The position numbers and the translations under genes are program-made. A stretch of DNA of 64,000 nt from CAZMXP01 sp964570285 (GTDB taxonomy: Bacteria; Planctomycetota; PLA2): contig CAZMXP010000002.1 in assembly GCA_964570285.1 (NCBI GenBank), forward strand, positions 124,001 to 188,000. The letters run 5' to 3'. The notes under the pieces were generated by a model. That model did no database searches and was not told where the DNA came from. It worked only from the letters and a program-made list of their open reading frames with translations. Positions 18,150 to 26,051 of the stretch are shown in pieces. Every line of letters starts with the position of its first letter. Positions within the stretch are counted from its first letter, which is position 1.

Positions 18150-18797
18150 ATGGCGGCGACGCCGAAGGCCGATCCGATGCGCGCGATCCTCCACGCCCTG
18201 CTCCTGTTCGAGGTCACCCTTCTGGTGGGGGGGGCGGGCGTCATGCTCTTCGCCGAGGAGCAGGTGCGCCGGCCCCTCCAGGTGGAGCCGGTCTTCCGGC
18301 CCTACCTCGACGACGCGGTGATCGGCGACCGGGTCCGCTACGAGCGGCTGGATGCCGCGAGCGGGAAGCCGATCGGCTACGTGGACTACAGCGTGCATCT
18401 GGCGGTGGAGTTCGAGGGGCAGAACCTCGGCCGGGAGTTCATCCTCGAGATTAGGGAGCGTGACGCGGGTGCCGGCGAGCGCACGCGGCGCATGCGCATC
18501 CGCCCGCGCAGCAACGAGCACGGCTTCCTGCCTCCCCTCTTCGCGGAGGAGGAGCGCGGGGTGGTGCCGGGAGGCACGCCCGTCATCCGTTCCATCGCCA
18601 CCGCGCGCTTCCGCCTGCGCGAGCAGGGCCCCGAGACCGACGGCTTCCTCGTCGAGGCCGTCGTGCCCCGCCGCGGCGTCACGGCGGTGGCCGAGCGCTA
18701 CTGGATGACGCCGAAGGTTCCCGTCTTCGGGGTCGCGCGCTTCGAACGCGAGGGCGAGGTCTTCACGCTTCTCACGATGGAGTTCGCGAAGCGATGA
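18150..18797 (+). CDS. Membrane-anchored protein, unknown
   Basis: The product of up to 215 residues has one N-terminal hydrophobic helix (LLLFEVTLLVGGAGVMLFA) and an extracytoplasmic beta-rich domain. The ATG at 18150 has no clear ribosome site; the next ATG (18177, MRAILHALLL) would trim nine residues and is equally plausible. Its stop overlaps the start of the next gene by 4 bases (ATGA), so the two form an operon and may act together. No family recognised. Confidence 0.65.
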   Translation: MAATPKADPMRAILHALLLFEVTLLVGGAGVMLFAEEQVRRPLQVEPVFRPYLDDAVIGDRVRYERLDAASGKPIGYVDYSVHLAVEFEGQNLGREFILEIRERDAGAGERTRRMRIRPRSNEHGFLPPLFAEEERGVVPGGTPVIRSIATARFRLREQGPETDGFLVEAVVPRRGVTAVAERYWMTPKVPVFGVARFEREGEVFTLLTMEFAKR

Positions 18798-19417
18798 GCA
18801 CGCGCGCGCTTGCGGTCCTCGTCGCCGCCCTCGCCGTGCTGCTGGCCGTCACCGGCCGGCTCGCGCTCCGTCGCCTCGGGTATGTCGACTCCCCCCCGCC
18901 CCCCCCCTGGAGTTTCGTCAACCCGCTGCTCGAGGTCGAGGAGGGGAGGCGGGTCATCCTCCGGCCCATCACCGCCGGGCAGGGCGGCGTGCGCTACTAC
19001 TTCGGGCCGAGGATCGACGTGCCCGATGCCGAGCCGGGCATCGACCCCCCCGAGGCGTTCCATCCGCACATCCGCCTCGGGGTCGAGCAGCAGCAGGAGG
19101 GCGAGGGGGTCTGGGCGTTCGCCGGGGTGCAGTACCTGCTGCTGTCGCAGATGGGGGCGCTGACGCCGAAGGAGTGGCTGCAGCAGATCGGCCCCGTGCT
19201 CGAGCGTCGGGAGGGGGGGGGCTCGCGACGCCTGTTGCGCGCGACCTACGGCCACGAGTCCGGTGCGCAGATCCACTACTACACCGATCCTGCCGACCCC
19301 CGCCGCGCCGAGCGCGGGTTCGGCTGGATCCGCAACGAGATGGTCGCGCCGGACCAGCCGCCGGACGTGCATTTCACCGAGCCGGCCGGCTTCGTCCCGC
19401 CGCGCGAGCCGAATTGA
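18794..19417 (+). CDS. Membrane-anchored protein, unknown
   Basis: The product of 207 residues starts with a hydrophobic helix (ALAVLVAALAVLLAVTGRLAL) and then a Pro-rich spacer (SPPPPPWSF). The remaining 170 residues form a soluble domain with no motif I recognise. It is translationally coupled to the preceding membrane protein by an ATGA overlap. A hairpin that could end its transcript lies just after the stop. Confidence 0.6.
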   Translation: MSTRALAVLVAALAVLLAVTGRLALRRLGYVDSPPPPPWSFVNPLLEVEEGRRVILRPITAGQGGVRYYFGPRIDVPDAEPGIDPPEAFHPHIRLGVEQQQEGEGVWAFAGVQYLLLSQMGALTPKEWLQQIGPVLERREGGGSRRLLRATYGHESGAQIHYYTDPADPRRAERGFGWIRNEMVAPDQPPDVHFTEPAGFVPPREPN

Positions 19418-19423
19418 CCATCC

Positions 19424-19454
19424 CGGAAAACCCCCGTAAGCTACGGGGTTTCCG
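19424..19454 (+). promoter_or_regulatory. Hairpin immediately before the ffh start codon
   Basis: CGGAAAACCCCCGTA pairs with TACGGGGTTTCCG around an AGC loop, with two bulged bases on the 5' side. It ends at the base before the ATG and hides the region where a ribosome site would sit. It may end the upstream transcript or control ffh translation. Confidence 0.45.
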
Positions 19455-20846
19455 ATGTTCGAATCGCTCAGCCAGCGCCTTTCCGGCCTCTTCGCCAAGC
19501 TCACCGGCGGGGGCGGCCGGCTCGCGGAGGACTCCGTCAAGGAGGCGGTCCGCGAGGTGAAGCGTGCGCTGCTCGAGGCCGACGTCAATCTCGACGTGGT
19601 CCGGGCCTTCACGGACGGGGTCAAGCAGAAGGCGCTCGGCCAGGAGGGCATCAAGGGGATCACCCACGCCCAGCAGTTCATCAAGATCGTCCACGACGAA
19701 CTCGCGGCCCTGATGGGCGGGCAGAACGAGGGGTTCCCGTTCGACCCGGGCGGCGTCACGGTGCTGATGATGGTGGGGTTGCAGGGGAGCGGCAAGACGA
19801 CCACCTGCGGCAAGCTGGCGCTCTGGCTGAGACGCAAGCACAAGAAGAACCCGATGCTGGTCGCGGCGGACGTGCAGCGCCCCGCGGCGATCGAGCAGCT
19901 CAAGATCCTCGGCAAGAGCCTCGACGTGCCCGTCTTCAGCGAGGAGGGGGGGAGGCCGGCGAAGATCTGCAAGCGGGCGGTGGAGGAGGCGCGCCGGCTG
20001 GGCCACGACGTCGTCATCCTCGACACGGCGGGCCGCCTGCACATCGACAACGCGCTGATGGACGAACTCTCGTCGGTGCGCGATCTCGCGCGCCCGCACC
20101 TCACCTACCTCGTCGCCGACGCGATGACCGGGCAGGATGCCGTCAAGAGCAGCGCCGCCTTCCACGAGCGCCTCTCGCTGTCGGGGGTGATCCTCACGAA
20201 GCTCGACGGCGACGCCCGGGGCGGCGCCGCGCTGTCGATCCGCCACGTCACCGGGCGCCCGGTCGTCTTCGTCGGCGTCGGCGAGAAGCTGGACGCGCTC
20301 GAGCTGTTCCATCCCGAGCGGATGGCGGGCCGCATCCTCGGCATGGGCGACATCGTGACCCTCGTCGAGGAGGCGCAGGAGAAGGTGGACCAGGGCGAGG
20401 CGCAGCGCCTCGCCGAGCGGATGTTCCTCAAGTCGTTCAACCTCGAGGACCTGCTCGCCCAGCTCGAACAGCTCCAGCGCATGGGCAACGTGAAAGACCT
20501 CCTGAAGCGCCTGCCCGGGGGCCTCGCGGAACAGCTCGGCGACGCCGACCTCGACGACACGACCATCGCCCGCCAGCGCGCGATGATCCAGTCGATGACG
20601 CCGTGGGAGCGGGTCCACCCCGACGAGATCCACGGCCAGCGCCGCCAGCGCGTCGCGCGCGGCAGCGGCACGCAGCTCAAGGATGTCAACGAACTCCTCA
20701 AGTCCTTCAAGATGATGCGCAAGCAGATGAAGGGCCTGAAGGAGACCTTCGCCGGACGCCTCTCCTCGCGCGCGATGGAGAGGCGAAAGCTGAAGATGCT
20801 CAAGGACAGAAAACGCCAGAACCGCCCCGGCGTCCCGGGGCTCTAG
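19455..20846 (+). CDS. ffh: Signal recognition particle protein Ffh
   Basis: The product of 463 residues has the SRP54 architecture: an N domain (MFESLSQRLSGLFAKLTGGG...), a GTPase G domain with GLQGSGKTTTCGKLA (about residues 112-126), DVQRPAAIEQL, DTAGRLHID and TKLDGDARGGAALS, and a C-terminal Met-rich M domain (KMMRKQMKG...MERRKLKMLK) that binds 4.5S RNA and signal peptides. It delivers nascent membrane and secreted proteins to FtsY. It leads a plus-strand run with rpsP 14 bases downstream, a common ffh-rpsP pairing. No obvious Shine-Dalgarno; a hairpin abuts the ATG. Confidence 0.95.
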   Translation: MFESLSQRLSGLFAKLTGGGGRLAEDSVKEAVREVKRALLEADVNLDVVRAFTDGVKQKALGQEGIKGITHAQQFIKIVHDELAALMGGQNEGFPFDPGGVTVLMMVGLQGSGKTTTCGKLALWLRRKHKKNPMLVAADVQRPAAIEQLKILGKSLDVPVFSEEGGRPAKICKRAVEEARRLGHDVVILDTAGRLHIDNALMDELSSVRDLARPHLTYLVADAMTGQDAVKSSAAFHERLSLSGVILTKLDGDARGGAALSIRHVTGRPVVFVGVGEKLDALELFHPERMAGRILGMGDIVTLVEEAQEKVDQGEAQRLAERMFLKSFNLEDLLAQLEQLQRMGNVKDLLKRLPGGLAEQLGDADLDDTTIARQRAMIQSMTPWERVHPDEIHGQRRQRVARGSGTQLKDVNELLKSFKMMRKQMKGLKETFAGRLSSRAMERRKLKMLKDRKRQNRPGVPGL

Positions 20847-20860
20847 GGAGTGCACGATCC

Positions 20861-21109
20861 ATGTCCGTACGCCTGCGTCTCAAGCGGACCGGCCGCCGCA
20901 ACCGGCCCTTCTACCGCATCGGCGCGTTCCACAACGCGACCCGCCGCGACGGCAAGCCCGTCGAGGACCTCGGCTGGTACGACCCCCTCGTGACCGAGCG
21001 CGAGAAGGGGTTCGAGATCAACGCCGAGCGCGCCAAGTACTGGCTCGAGCAGGGCGCCCAGCCTTCCGAGACGGTCCGCTCCTTCCTGAAGCTCCGCGGG
21101 ATCCGGTAG
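20861..21109 (+). CDS. rpsP: 30S ribosomal protein S16
   Basis: The product of 82 residues carries the S16 signature at the N-terminus (MSVRLRLKRTGRRNRPFYRIGA) and the conserved ED-LGWYDPL segment near residues 30-37. It has the usual length and is a structural protein of the small subunit. A GGGAG site lies upstream in the 14-base gap after ffh. In many bacteria rimM and trmD follow rpsP; here they are replaced by a basic-tailed protein gene. Confidence 0.95.
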   Translation: MSVRLRLKRTGRRNRPFYRIGAFHNATRRDGKPVEDLGWYDPLVTEREKGFEINAERAKYWLEQGAQPSETVRSFLKLRGIR

Positions 21110-21115
21110 GCCAGC

Positions 21116-22054
21116 GTGACGGCCCGCAAGGACAAGCGCCGCCAGGAGGTGGACCGCTTCCTCGAGGTCTACCGCGCGCTGGGGGCGCCGGAGGCGGATC
21201 CGGTGACGCAGACGCTCTGGATCCTGCTCGCGCGACATGGGACGAAAGAGGGGGCGCGGGGGGCAAGCGAGGCCCTCTGGGCGCACTTCGTCGATACCAA
21301 CGAGTTCCGCGCGGGCAGCATCGCGGAGATCGCGCACCTGATCGGCCCCTTCGTCAAGAACGATCCGATGCGCGTCGCGGAGAGCCTCCGCGGCTTCCTG
21401 CGCCGCTTCTTCCGCGACTTCCACAGCATGGACTTCCTCGCCGCGATGGAGAAGACCCCCGAGGGGCTGCGCAAGTACCTGACCGATCCGCCCGACCACG
21501 CGCAGGAGATCGGCCTCGCGATCTTCGTCCGGTTCTGCCGCGCCGAGATGGAGGCGGAGGCTGCCGAGGCGGCCGCCGCGCTCGCGCCGGCGGAGGCCAA
21601 GACCAAGGCGCGTCCGGACAAGGACCACGCCGCCCGCCTCGAGCGGTTGCGGCTCGCCGCCGCCTTCGCGGCCTACGGCAACGCGCCGAGCAAGGCGAAG
21701 ATCCTCGCGGCGCACAAGGTGCTGGCCGACGCGTGGACCTACTCGCCGCTTCCCGCGTTGCCTCCGCCCCCGCCGCCCCCCAAGAAGAAGGAGTTCCTCG
21801 ACCTCGAGGATCCCGACGCTCCCAAGCCCGCCCCCAAGCCGCCCACGAAGGCCGGGACGAAACCCGCCCCCAGGACCCCGGCGAAGAAGGCGGGCGCGAA
21901 GCCCGCGGCGAAGGGCGGCGCCGAGAAGTCCCAGAAGGGCGAGACCCAGGCGAAGGAGAAGGGCGCGTCGCGCGGCGGAACCGGGAACGCCCGCCCGCGG
22001 ACGACGCGCGCGACCCGGCAGAGGGCGACCTCCAAGAAGTCCTCCCGGCGCTGA
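21116..22054 (+). CDS. Endonuclease III-like helical domain with a histone-like Lys/Ala/Pro-rich tail
   Basis: The product of 312 residues starts with GTG (21116), 6 bases after rpsP. Residues about 5-200 are helical and resemble the helical bundle of HhH-GPD DNA glycosylases (DPVTQTLWILLARHGTKEGARGASEALW), but the HhH hairpin, catalytic Lys/Asp and iron-sulfur cysteines are not visible. A poly-Pro linker (PPPPPPPKKK) near 220 leads to an 85-residue tail of Lys, Ala, Pro, Thr and Arg resembling histone H1 or bacterial HU-like tails. DNA or RNA binding in a structural role is likely. The glycosylase relationship is a weak inference. Confidence 0.6.
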   Translation: MTARKDKRRQEVDRFLEVYRALGAPEADPVTQTLWILLARHGTKEGARGASEALWAHFVDTNEFRAGSIAEIAHLIGPFVKNDPMRVAESLRGFLRRFFRDFHSMDFLAAMEKTPEGLRKYLTDPPDHAQEIGLAIFVRFCRAEMEAEAAEAAAALAPAEAKTKARPDKDHAARLERLRLAAAFAAYGNAPSKAKILAAHKVLADAWTYSPLPALPPPPPPPKKKEFLDLEDPDAPKPAPKPPTKAGTKPAPRTPAKKAGAKPAAKGGAEKSQKGETQAKEKGASRGGTGNARPRTTRATRQRATSKKSSRR

Positions 22055-22071
22055 CCGCGACGGCCCTGACG

Positions 22072-22617
22072 ATGCTGCTGCTCGCGTCGGCCTCCCCTCG
22101 GCGCCGCGACCTGCTCGAGAGGGCGGGCATCCCGTTCGTCGTCGCCCCCGTCGCCATCGACGAGGAGGAGCCCGAGCGCGGGGACCCGCACCTGATCGCC
22201 CTCGCCAATGCGCGGCGGAAGGCGGAGGCGGCCCCGGGGGAGCCCGCGCTCGCGGCGGACACCGTCGTCGCGCTCGGCGACAGGCTGCTGGGCAAGCCGG
22301 TCGACGAGGCGGACGCGCGCGCGATGCTGCGCCGCCTCGCCGGCACCACCCACCGCGTCGTCACCGGGGTGGCGCTGCGCCACGCCGGGCGCATCGCGAC
22401 CGAGTCGGTCGAGACCAGGGTGACGATGCGCCCGCTGAGCGACGAGGAGATCGACGCCTACGTCGCGACCGGGGAGCCGATGGGCAAGGCGGGGGCCTAC
22501 GCGATCCAGGAGCGCGGCGACCGCTTCGTGACGCGCCTCGAAGGGCCCTGGGACAACGTCGTCGGCCTTCCCGTCGACGCGGTGCGCCGACTGATGCGCG
22601 GATCGGGATTAGACTGA
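22072..22617 (+). CDS. maf: Maf-like nucleotide pyrophosphatase
   Basis: The product of 181 residues has Maf signatures: LLLASASPRRRDLLERAGI at the N-terminus, ANARRKAEAA, AADTVVALGDRLLGKPVDEADA, and the C-terminal KAGAYAIQERGDRFVTRLEGPWDNVVGLP. Maf proteins hydrolyse non-canonical or modified nucleoside triphosphates (dTTP/UTP or m7GTP, depending on subgroup). It starts at the ATG at 22072, 17 bases after the previous stop. Confidence 0.92.
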   Translation: MLLLASASPRRRDLLERAGIPFVVAPVAIDEEEPERGDPHLIALANARRKAEAAPGEPALAADTVVALGDRLLGKPVDEADARAMLRRLAGTTHRVVTGVALRHAGRIATESVETRVTMRPLSDEEIDAYVATGEPMGKAGAYAIQERGDRFVTRLEGPWDNVVGLPVDAVRRLMRGSGLD

Positions 22618-22624
22618 TCCGGCC

Positions 22625-23629
22625 ATGGATGCGCCGCGTCTGGGCCTGCTGACGCTCCTGCTCGCCGCCGCGTGCGCCGGCACCGCCGGTTGCGGCCAGG
22701 GCGGCGGCGGGCTCCGCGCCGCGTCGTCCACGCTGCTGCCGCCGACCGACGAGGAGTTCTACTCGATCGCCCCGGGCGCGCCGGAAGGCGAGATCGAGGA
22801 GCGGATCGCCGCCGCGCTCCATCCGGCCAACACGCCCGAGCGGGGCGCCGACGAGGTCCGCTTCGTCATCGTGAGGGCCGCCGAGCGGCACGGGGCCGAC
22901 GTCCACGCGAAGGGGTTCCACCTGATGGTCGGCGGCGGGGTCGAGTGGCCGGCCGGCGCGATGCGGATGCGCCGCCGGTGGAGCGCCTCGGGCGTGATCG
23001 ACGGCACGAACGAGCAGTTGCAGACGATGGGAGTCTCCATCGCCATCGAGCGCGGCACCCCCCAGCCCTACGGCCCGGAGATCGTCGAGGCCATCCGGGC
23101 GTTCTGCCGCGCGCTGGCCGCGCAGACGGCGCTCCACCCCGACTGCGTGGTCGCGATGGGTGAGGTCCCGTACACGAACTTCCACCCCGCCGATGCCGCG
23201 GAGCGCGCGCTCGTGGCCGCGGTGAGGCCCACGCTGCCGGTGCCGCAGCCGACGGGGGTCGTCACCGTCGTCGCCGGTGACCGGCGCATCCCGGTGAGGG
23301 TGGAGCGCCGCGACACCAACGCCGGCATCCAGACCGGCATGATGATGCGGAAGGGGTTCGGGGAACCGGACCAGGGCATGCTGTTTGTCTACAAGTACGC
23401 CCACGATCGGGCCTTCTGGAACCGCAACGTCTACATCCCCATCGATCTCGCGTACATCAAGGCGAACGTCATCGAGATGATCCACACGATGAAGCCCGAG
23501 GCCGGCACACCGCCTCCGGAGATCCCGATGTACCCGTCGAACACGCCGGTCCGCTTCGCGCTGGAGATGCCGGGCGGCTGGTTCGCGAAGCACGGCATCG
23601 GGGTGGGGGACCGCGTCGAGGTGGAGTAG
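22625..23629 (+). CDS. Lipoprotein with an amidase_2/PGRP-like domain and a C-terminal DUF192 domain
   Basis: The product of 334 residues begins with a lipoprotein-type signal (MDAPRLGLLTLLLAAACAGTAGC). Residues about 60-190 resemble N-acetylmuramoyl-L-alanine amidase/PGRP domains: GFHLMVGGG, MGVSIAIERG, and an AIRAFCRALAAQTALHPDCVVAMGEV segment like the usual resistance-helix/HREV region. The first zinc histidine of the family seems missing, so activity is doubtful. Residues about 210-334 are DUF192 (GMMMRKGFGEPDQGMLFVYKYAHDRAFWNRNVYIPIDLAYI; ALEMPGGWFAKHGIGVGDRV). It may bind peptidoglycan. Confidence 0.7.
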   Translation: MDAPRLGLLTLLLAAACAGTAGCGQGGGGLRAASSTLLPPTDEEFYSIAPGAPEGEIEERIAAALHPANTPERGADEVRFVIVRAAERHGADVHAKGFHLMVGGGVEWPAGAMRMRRRWSASGVIDGTNEQLQTMGVSIAIERGTPQPYGPEIVEAIRAFCRALAAQTALHPDCVVAMGEVPYTNFHPADAAERALVAAVRPTLPVPQPTGVVTVVAGDRRIPVRVERRDTNAGIQTGMMMRKGFGEPDQGMLFVYKYAHDRAFWNRNVYIPIDLAYIKANVIEMIHTMKPEAGTPPPEIPMYPSNTPVRFALEMPGGWFAKHGIGVGDRVEVE

Positions 23630-23638
23630 CGCGGCGCC

Positions 23639-23661
23639 TCGGGGGCGGGCGCCACCCCCGA
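23639..23661 (+). terminator. Probable terminator
   Basis: A TCGGGGG/CCCCCGA stem with a 9-base loop is followed by AAA rather than T residues, 10 bases after the DUF192 gene stop. Confidence 0.4.
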
Positions 23662-23705
23662 AAACGTGTAGGGCCATCCCCGATTCAGTAGAGTGGGCGC
23701 GCACC

Positions 23706-24191
23706 ATGCAAGAGACGGTCCTCAAATTCACGTCGGGCGAGGTCACGATCGAGCTGCAGGGATCGGAGGAGTTCGTCGAGCGCCAGGTGCGCTTCTTCCG
23801 CCACTACCTGAGCGGCGCGACGGCCGCGCCCGCCACCCCGGCGGTGTCGGCTCCCGCGGCGACCGAGGCGCCCAAGTCCGGCCTCGCCGAGTTCTTCCAC
23901 GGACGCGCCGCGCGCGCCGGACGCGGGGCGATCCAGGAGGCGCTGCTGCACTTCGGCTACTACCTCCAGGTGGTGGAGGGGCAGCCGGAGTTCTCGATCG
24001 AGCAACTCGGCGGCTGCTTCGCCGTGGTGGGGCGGCCGATGCCGAAAAACCTCCACCACGCGGTCGGCACCCTCAAGCGCAAGCAGAAGTGGTTCCAGGA
24101 GGGCACCCGACGGGGGCTCTACCGCCTCTCCGAGAAGGGCCGGAGGCTCGTCCGCCCCGTCGCCGCCGAGCCCGCGGCGGCGCTGAAGTAG
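23706..24191 (+). CDS. Unknown soluble protein with a winged-helix-like C-terminal part
   Basis: The product of 161 residues has a short N-terminal beta segment (TVLKFTSGEVTIELQG), an Ala/Pro linker (about residues 40-60), and a C-terminal helical domain ending GTLKRKQKWFQEGTRRGLYRLSEKGRRLV. That helix-turn-helix then wing-like pattern (LYRLSEKGRRLV) resembles the end of small winged-helix folds. No family is recognised. The ATG follows GCGCACC without a Shine-Dalgarno. Confidence 0.55.
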   Translation: MQETVLKFTSGEVTIELQGSEEFVERQVRFFRHYLSGATAAPATPAVSAPAATEAPKSGLAEFFHGRAARAGRGAIQEALLHFGYYLQVVEGQPEFSIEQLGGCFAVVGRPMPKNLHHAVGTLKRKQKWFQEGTRRGLYRLSEKGRRLVRPVAAEPAAALK

Positions 24192-24218
24192 GGCGGGCCG
24201 CCCTCCGATAAGGGGAGG

Positions 24219-24632
24219 GTGCGGCGCTCTGCCACCACGATCGTCGGCCTCGGGATCGTCACCGCGCTCTTCCTCGCGCTGATGTCGATGTTCTACCTGC
24301 AGCAGATCCCGACGATCGAGGACCTGAAGCGCATCGACCCCGACCTCCGCCGCGAGCACGGCCTCTACCTGACCGCCACCGACCCGATCGTGATGGCGCT
24401 CATCCGCCCGGGGGGCGCGGAGCACAAGACCGGGGTCCACCTCACCTGCACGCTGCGGCCCGACATCCAGAAGCGCCCCTCCTCGGTCGCAAACCACCTC
24501 GACCGGCTCGCGCAGTCGGTGCTCGACCACCCCGACCTGAAGGGCCGCATCGGCTACGTCGTCGCGACCCACCCCCCGCCCGCCGCCTGCGAGCGCACCG
24601 TCCGCCCCGGCCGCGCGCAAGCCTCCCGGTAG
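24219..24632 (+). CDS. Small membrane-anchored protein, unknown
   Basis: The product of 137 residues starts with GTG, with GGGGAG just upstream, and has one hydrophobic helix (TIVGLGIVTALFLALMSMFYL). An extracytoplasmic part of about 105 residues follows with no known motif. It lies between an unrecognised gene and rpmE. Confidence 0.5.
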   Translation: MRRSATTIVGLGIVTALFLALMSMFYLQQIPTIEDLKRIDPDLRREHGLYLTATDPIVMALIRPGGAEHKTGVHLTCTLRPDIQKRPSSVANHLDRLAQSVLDHPDLKGRIGYVVATHPPPAACERTVRPGRAQASR

Positions 24633-24662
24633 CCCCTCGTCCCTTGCGGCCGGCGCGCGTTC

Positions 24663-24690
24663 TTGCCACCCCCCCGCGCCCCCCTATACT
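24663..24690 (+). promoter_or_regulatory. Housekeeping-type promoter for rpmE
   Basis: TTGCCA (24663-24668), a 16-base spacer and TATACT (24685-24690). Transcription would start near 24697, about 22 bases before the rpmE ATG and inside a perfect inverted repeat. Confidence 0.6.
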
Positions 24691-24692
24691 AG

Positions 24693-24714
24693 GGAGTTTC
24701 CGCCAGGAAACTCC
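24693..24714 (+). promoter_or_regulatory. Perfect 9-bp inverted repeat in the rpmE leader
   Basis: GGAGTTTCC-GCCA-GGAAACTCC directly follows the -10 box and ends 4 bases before the ATG. It is well placed as an operator or as a leader hairpin, and no other Shine-Dalgarno is visible. Confidence 0.55.
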
Positions 24715-24718
24715 TCCC

Positions 24719-24955
24719 ATGCAGAAGGGCATCCACCCCAAGTACGAGAAGTGCAGCGTCAAGTGCGCCTGCGGCAATGCGTTCGAGACGCGTGCGACGG
24801 TGCCCGAGCTCAAGGTCGACATCTGCGACCGCTGCCACCCCTTCTACACGGGCAAGCAGAAGCTGCTCGACACCGCGGGCCGCGTGCAGAAGTTCCGCGA
24901 CCGGTACGGCGACTACCGCAAGAAGGCGGGTCAGACGGCCGAGTCCGCCTCCTGA
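24719..24955 (+). CDS. rpmE: 50S ribosomal protein L31, zinc-binding type
   Basis: The product of 78 residues starts MQKGIHPKYEKCSVKCACGNAFETR and contains DICDRCHPFYTGKQK, the L31 signature. The cysteines in CxxxCxCG and CxxC mark the zinc-containing form. It is a large-subunit protein at the inter-subunit bridge. It leads an apparent operon with prfA (13-base gap), a membrane protein and prmC, as in many bacteria. Confidence 0.95.
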   Translation: MQKGIHPKYEKCSVKCACGNAFETRATVPELKVDICDRCHPFYTGKQKLLDTAGRVQKFRDRYGDYRKKAGQTAESAS

Positions 24956-24968
24956 GCAAGGGCCCCGC

Positions 24969-26051
24969 GTGGCCGACCGCCTCCCCGACGTGCTCGCGCG
25001 CTACCGCGAACTGACGCGGATGCTCGAGGATCCGGCCGTCTCGACCAACCCCGTCCGCGTCCGCGACATCATGCGGGAGCGCGGCGGCCTCGAGCGCCGC
25101 GCGACGCTCTACGGCGAGTACCTCGAGCTCTCCAGCGCGCTGCGCGAGGCCGAGGCGATGCTCCAGGACGAGGAGTACCGCGAGGTCGCCGAGGAGGAGG
25201 CGAAGGGGCTGCGCGAGCGCCTCCAGGCCAAGATCGAGGAGCTCGCCGACGAACTCGGCTCCGACGAGGCGGACAGCGCGAGCAGCGTGATCATCGAGAT
25301 CCGGCCCGGCACCGGGGGCGACGAGGCGGCGCTGTTTGCGCGCAACCTCTTCGAGATGTACCGCCGCTACGCCGAGAGCAAGCGGCTCAAGGTCGAGGTC
25401 CTCGAGTTCCAGGAGACCGAGCTCGGCGGCGTGCGCGAGGCGATCTTCAGCATCTCGGGCGCGGGCGTCTACCGCCTGCTCAAGTTCGAGTCGGGCGGGC
25501 ACCGGGTGCAGCGCGTGCCGGCGACCGAGACGCAGGGGCGCGTGCACACGAGCACGGCGACGGTGGCGGTGCTCCCCGAACTCGAAGAGGTGGCGGTCGA
25601 CATCAAGGCCGAGGACATCCGGATCGACACGATGCGCGCGGGGGGGCCCGGGGGCCAGAAGGTGAACAAGACCGAGTCGGCGATCCGGCTCACGCACATC
25701 CCGACCGGGCTCGTCGTGAAGTGCCAGGACGAGAAGAGCCAGCACAAGAACAAGGCGCGGGCGATGCGCATCCTGAAGGGGCGCATCTACGACCACCTGC
25801 GCCAGCAGCGCGACAGCGAGCGCGCCGCCGCCCGCAAGAGCCAGATCGGCTCCGGCGAGCGGAGCGACCGCATCCGCACCTACAACTTCCCGCAGGACCG
25901 CCTCAGCGACGAACGGCTCGATTCCAACCTTCATGGACTGCCAAACGTTATGCTGGGCATGCTGGATCCGCTGCTCGAGGCGTTGCGCCTCCAGGAGCGT
26001 GCCCGGCGGCTGAAGGACCTCGACCTCGAGGATCTGGAGGAGAAGCGATGA
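24969..26051 (+). CDS. prfA: Peptide chain release factor 1
   Basis: The product of 360 residues starts at GTG (24969). It has the PxT tripeptide anticodon (VPATE in GGHRVQRVPATETQGRVHTSTATVAVLPE), which reads UAA and UAG, and the catalytic GGQ in MRAGGPGGQKVNKTESAIRLTHIPTG. RF1 does not read UGA, so it does not compete with selenocysteine insertion. The stop overlaps the next ATG (ATGA at 26048). The cognate methylase gene prmC follows one gene later. Confidence 0.96.
   Translation: MADRLPDVLARYRELTRMLEDPAVSTNPVRVRDIMRERGGLERRATLYGEYLELSSALREAEAMLQDEEYREVAEEEAKGLRERLQAKIEELADELGSDEADSASSVIIEIRPGTGGDEAALFARNLFEMYRRYAESKRLKVEVLEFQETELGGVREAIFSISGAGVYRLLKFESGGHRVQRVPATETQGRVHTSTATVAVLPELEEVAVDIKAEDIRIDTMRAGGPGGQKVNKTESAIRLTHIPTGLVVKCQDEKSQHKNKARAMRILKGRIYDHLRQQRDSERAAARKSQIGSGERSDRIRTYNFPQDRLSDERLDSNLHGLPNVMLGMLDPLLEALRLQERARRLKDLDLEDLEEKR

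Noticed and set aside
24693..24714. Inverted repeat near rpmE as a rho-independent terminator
   Set aside because: It follows a promoter rather than a gene end and has no T tract.
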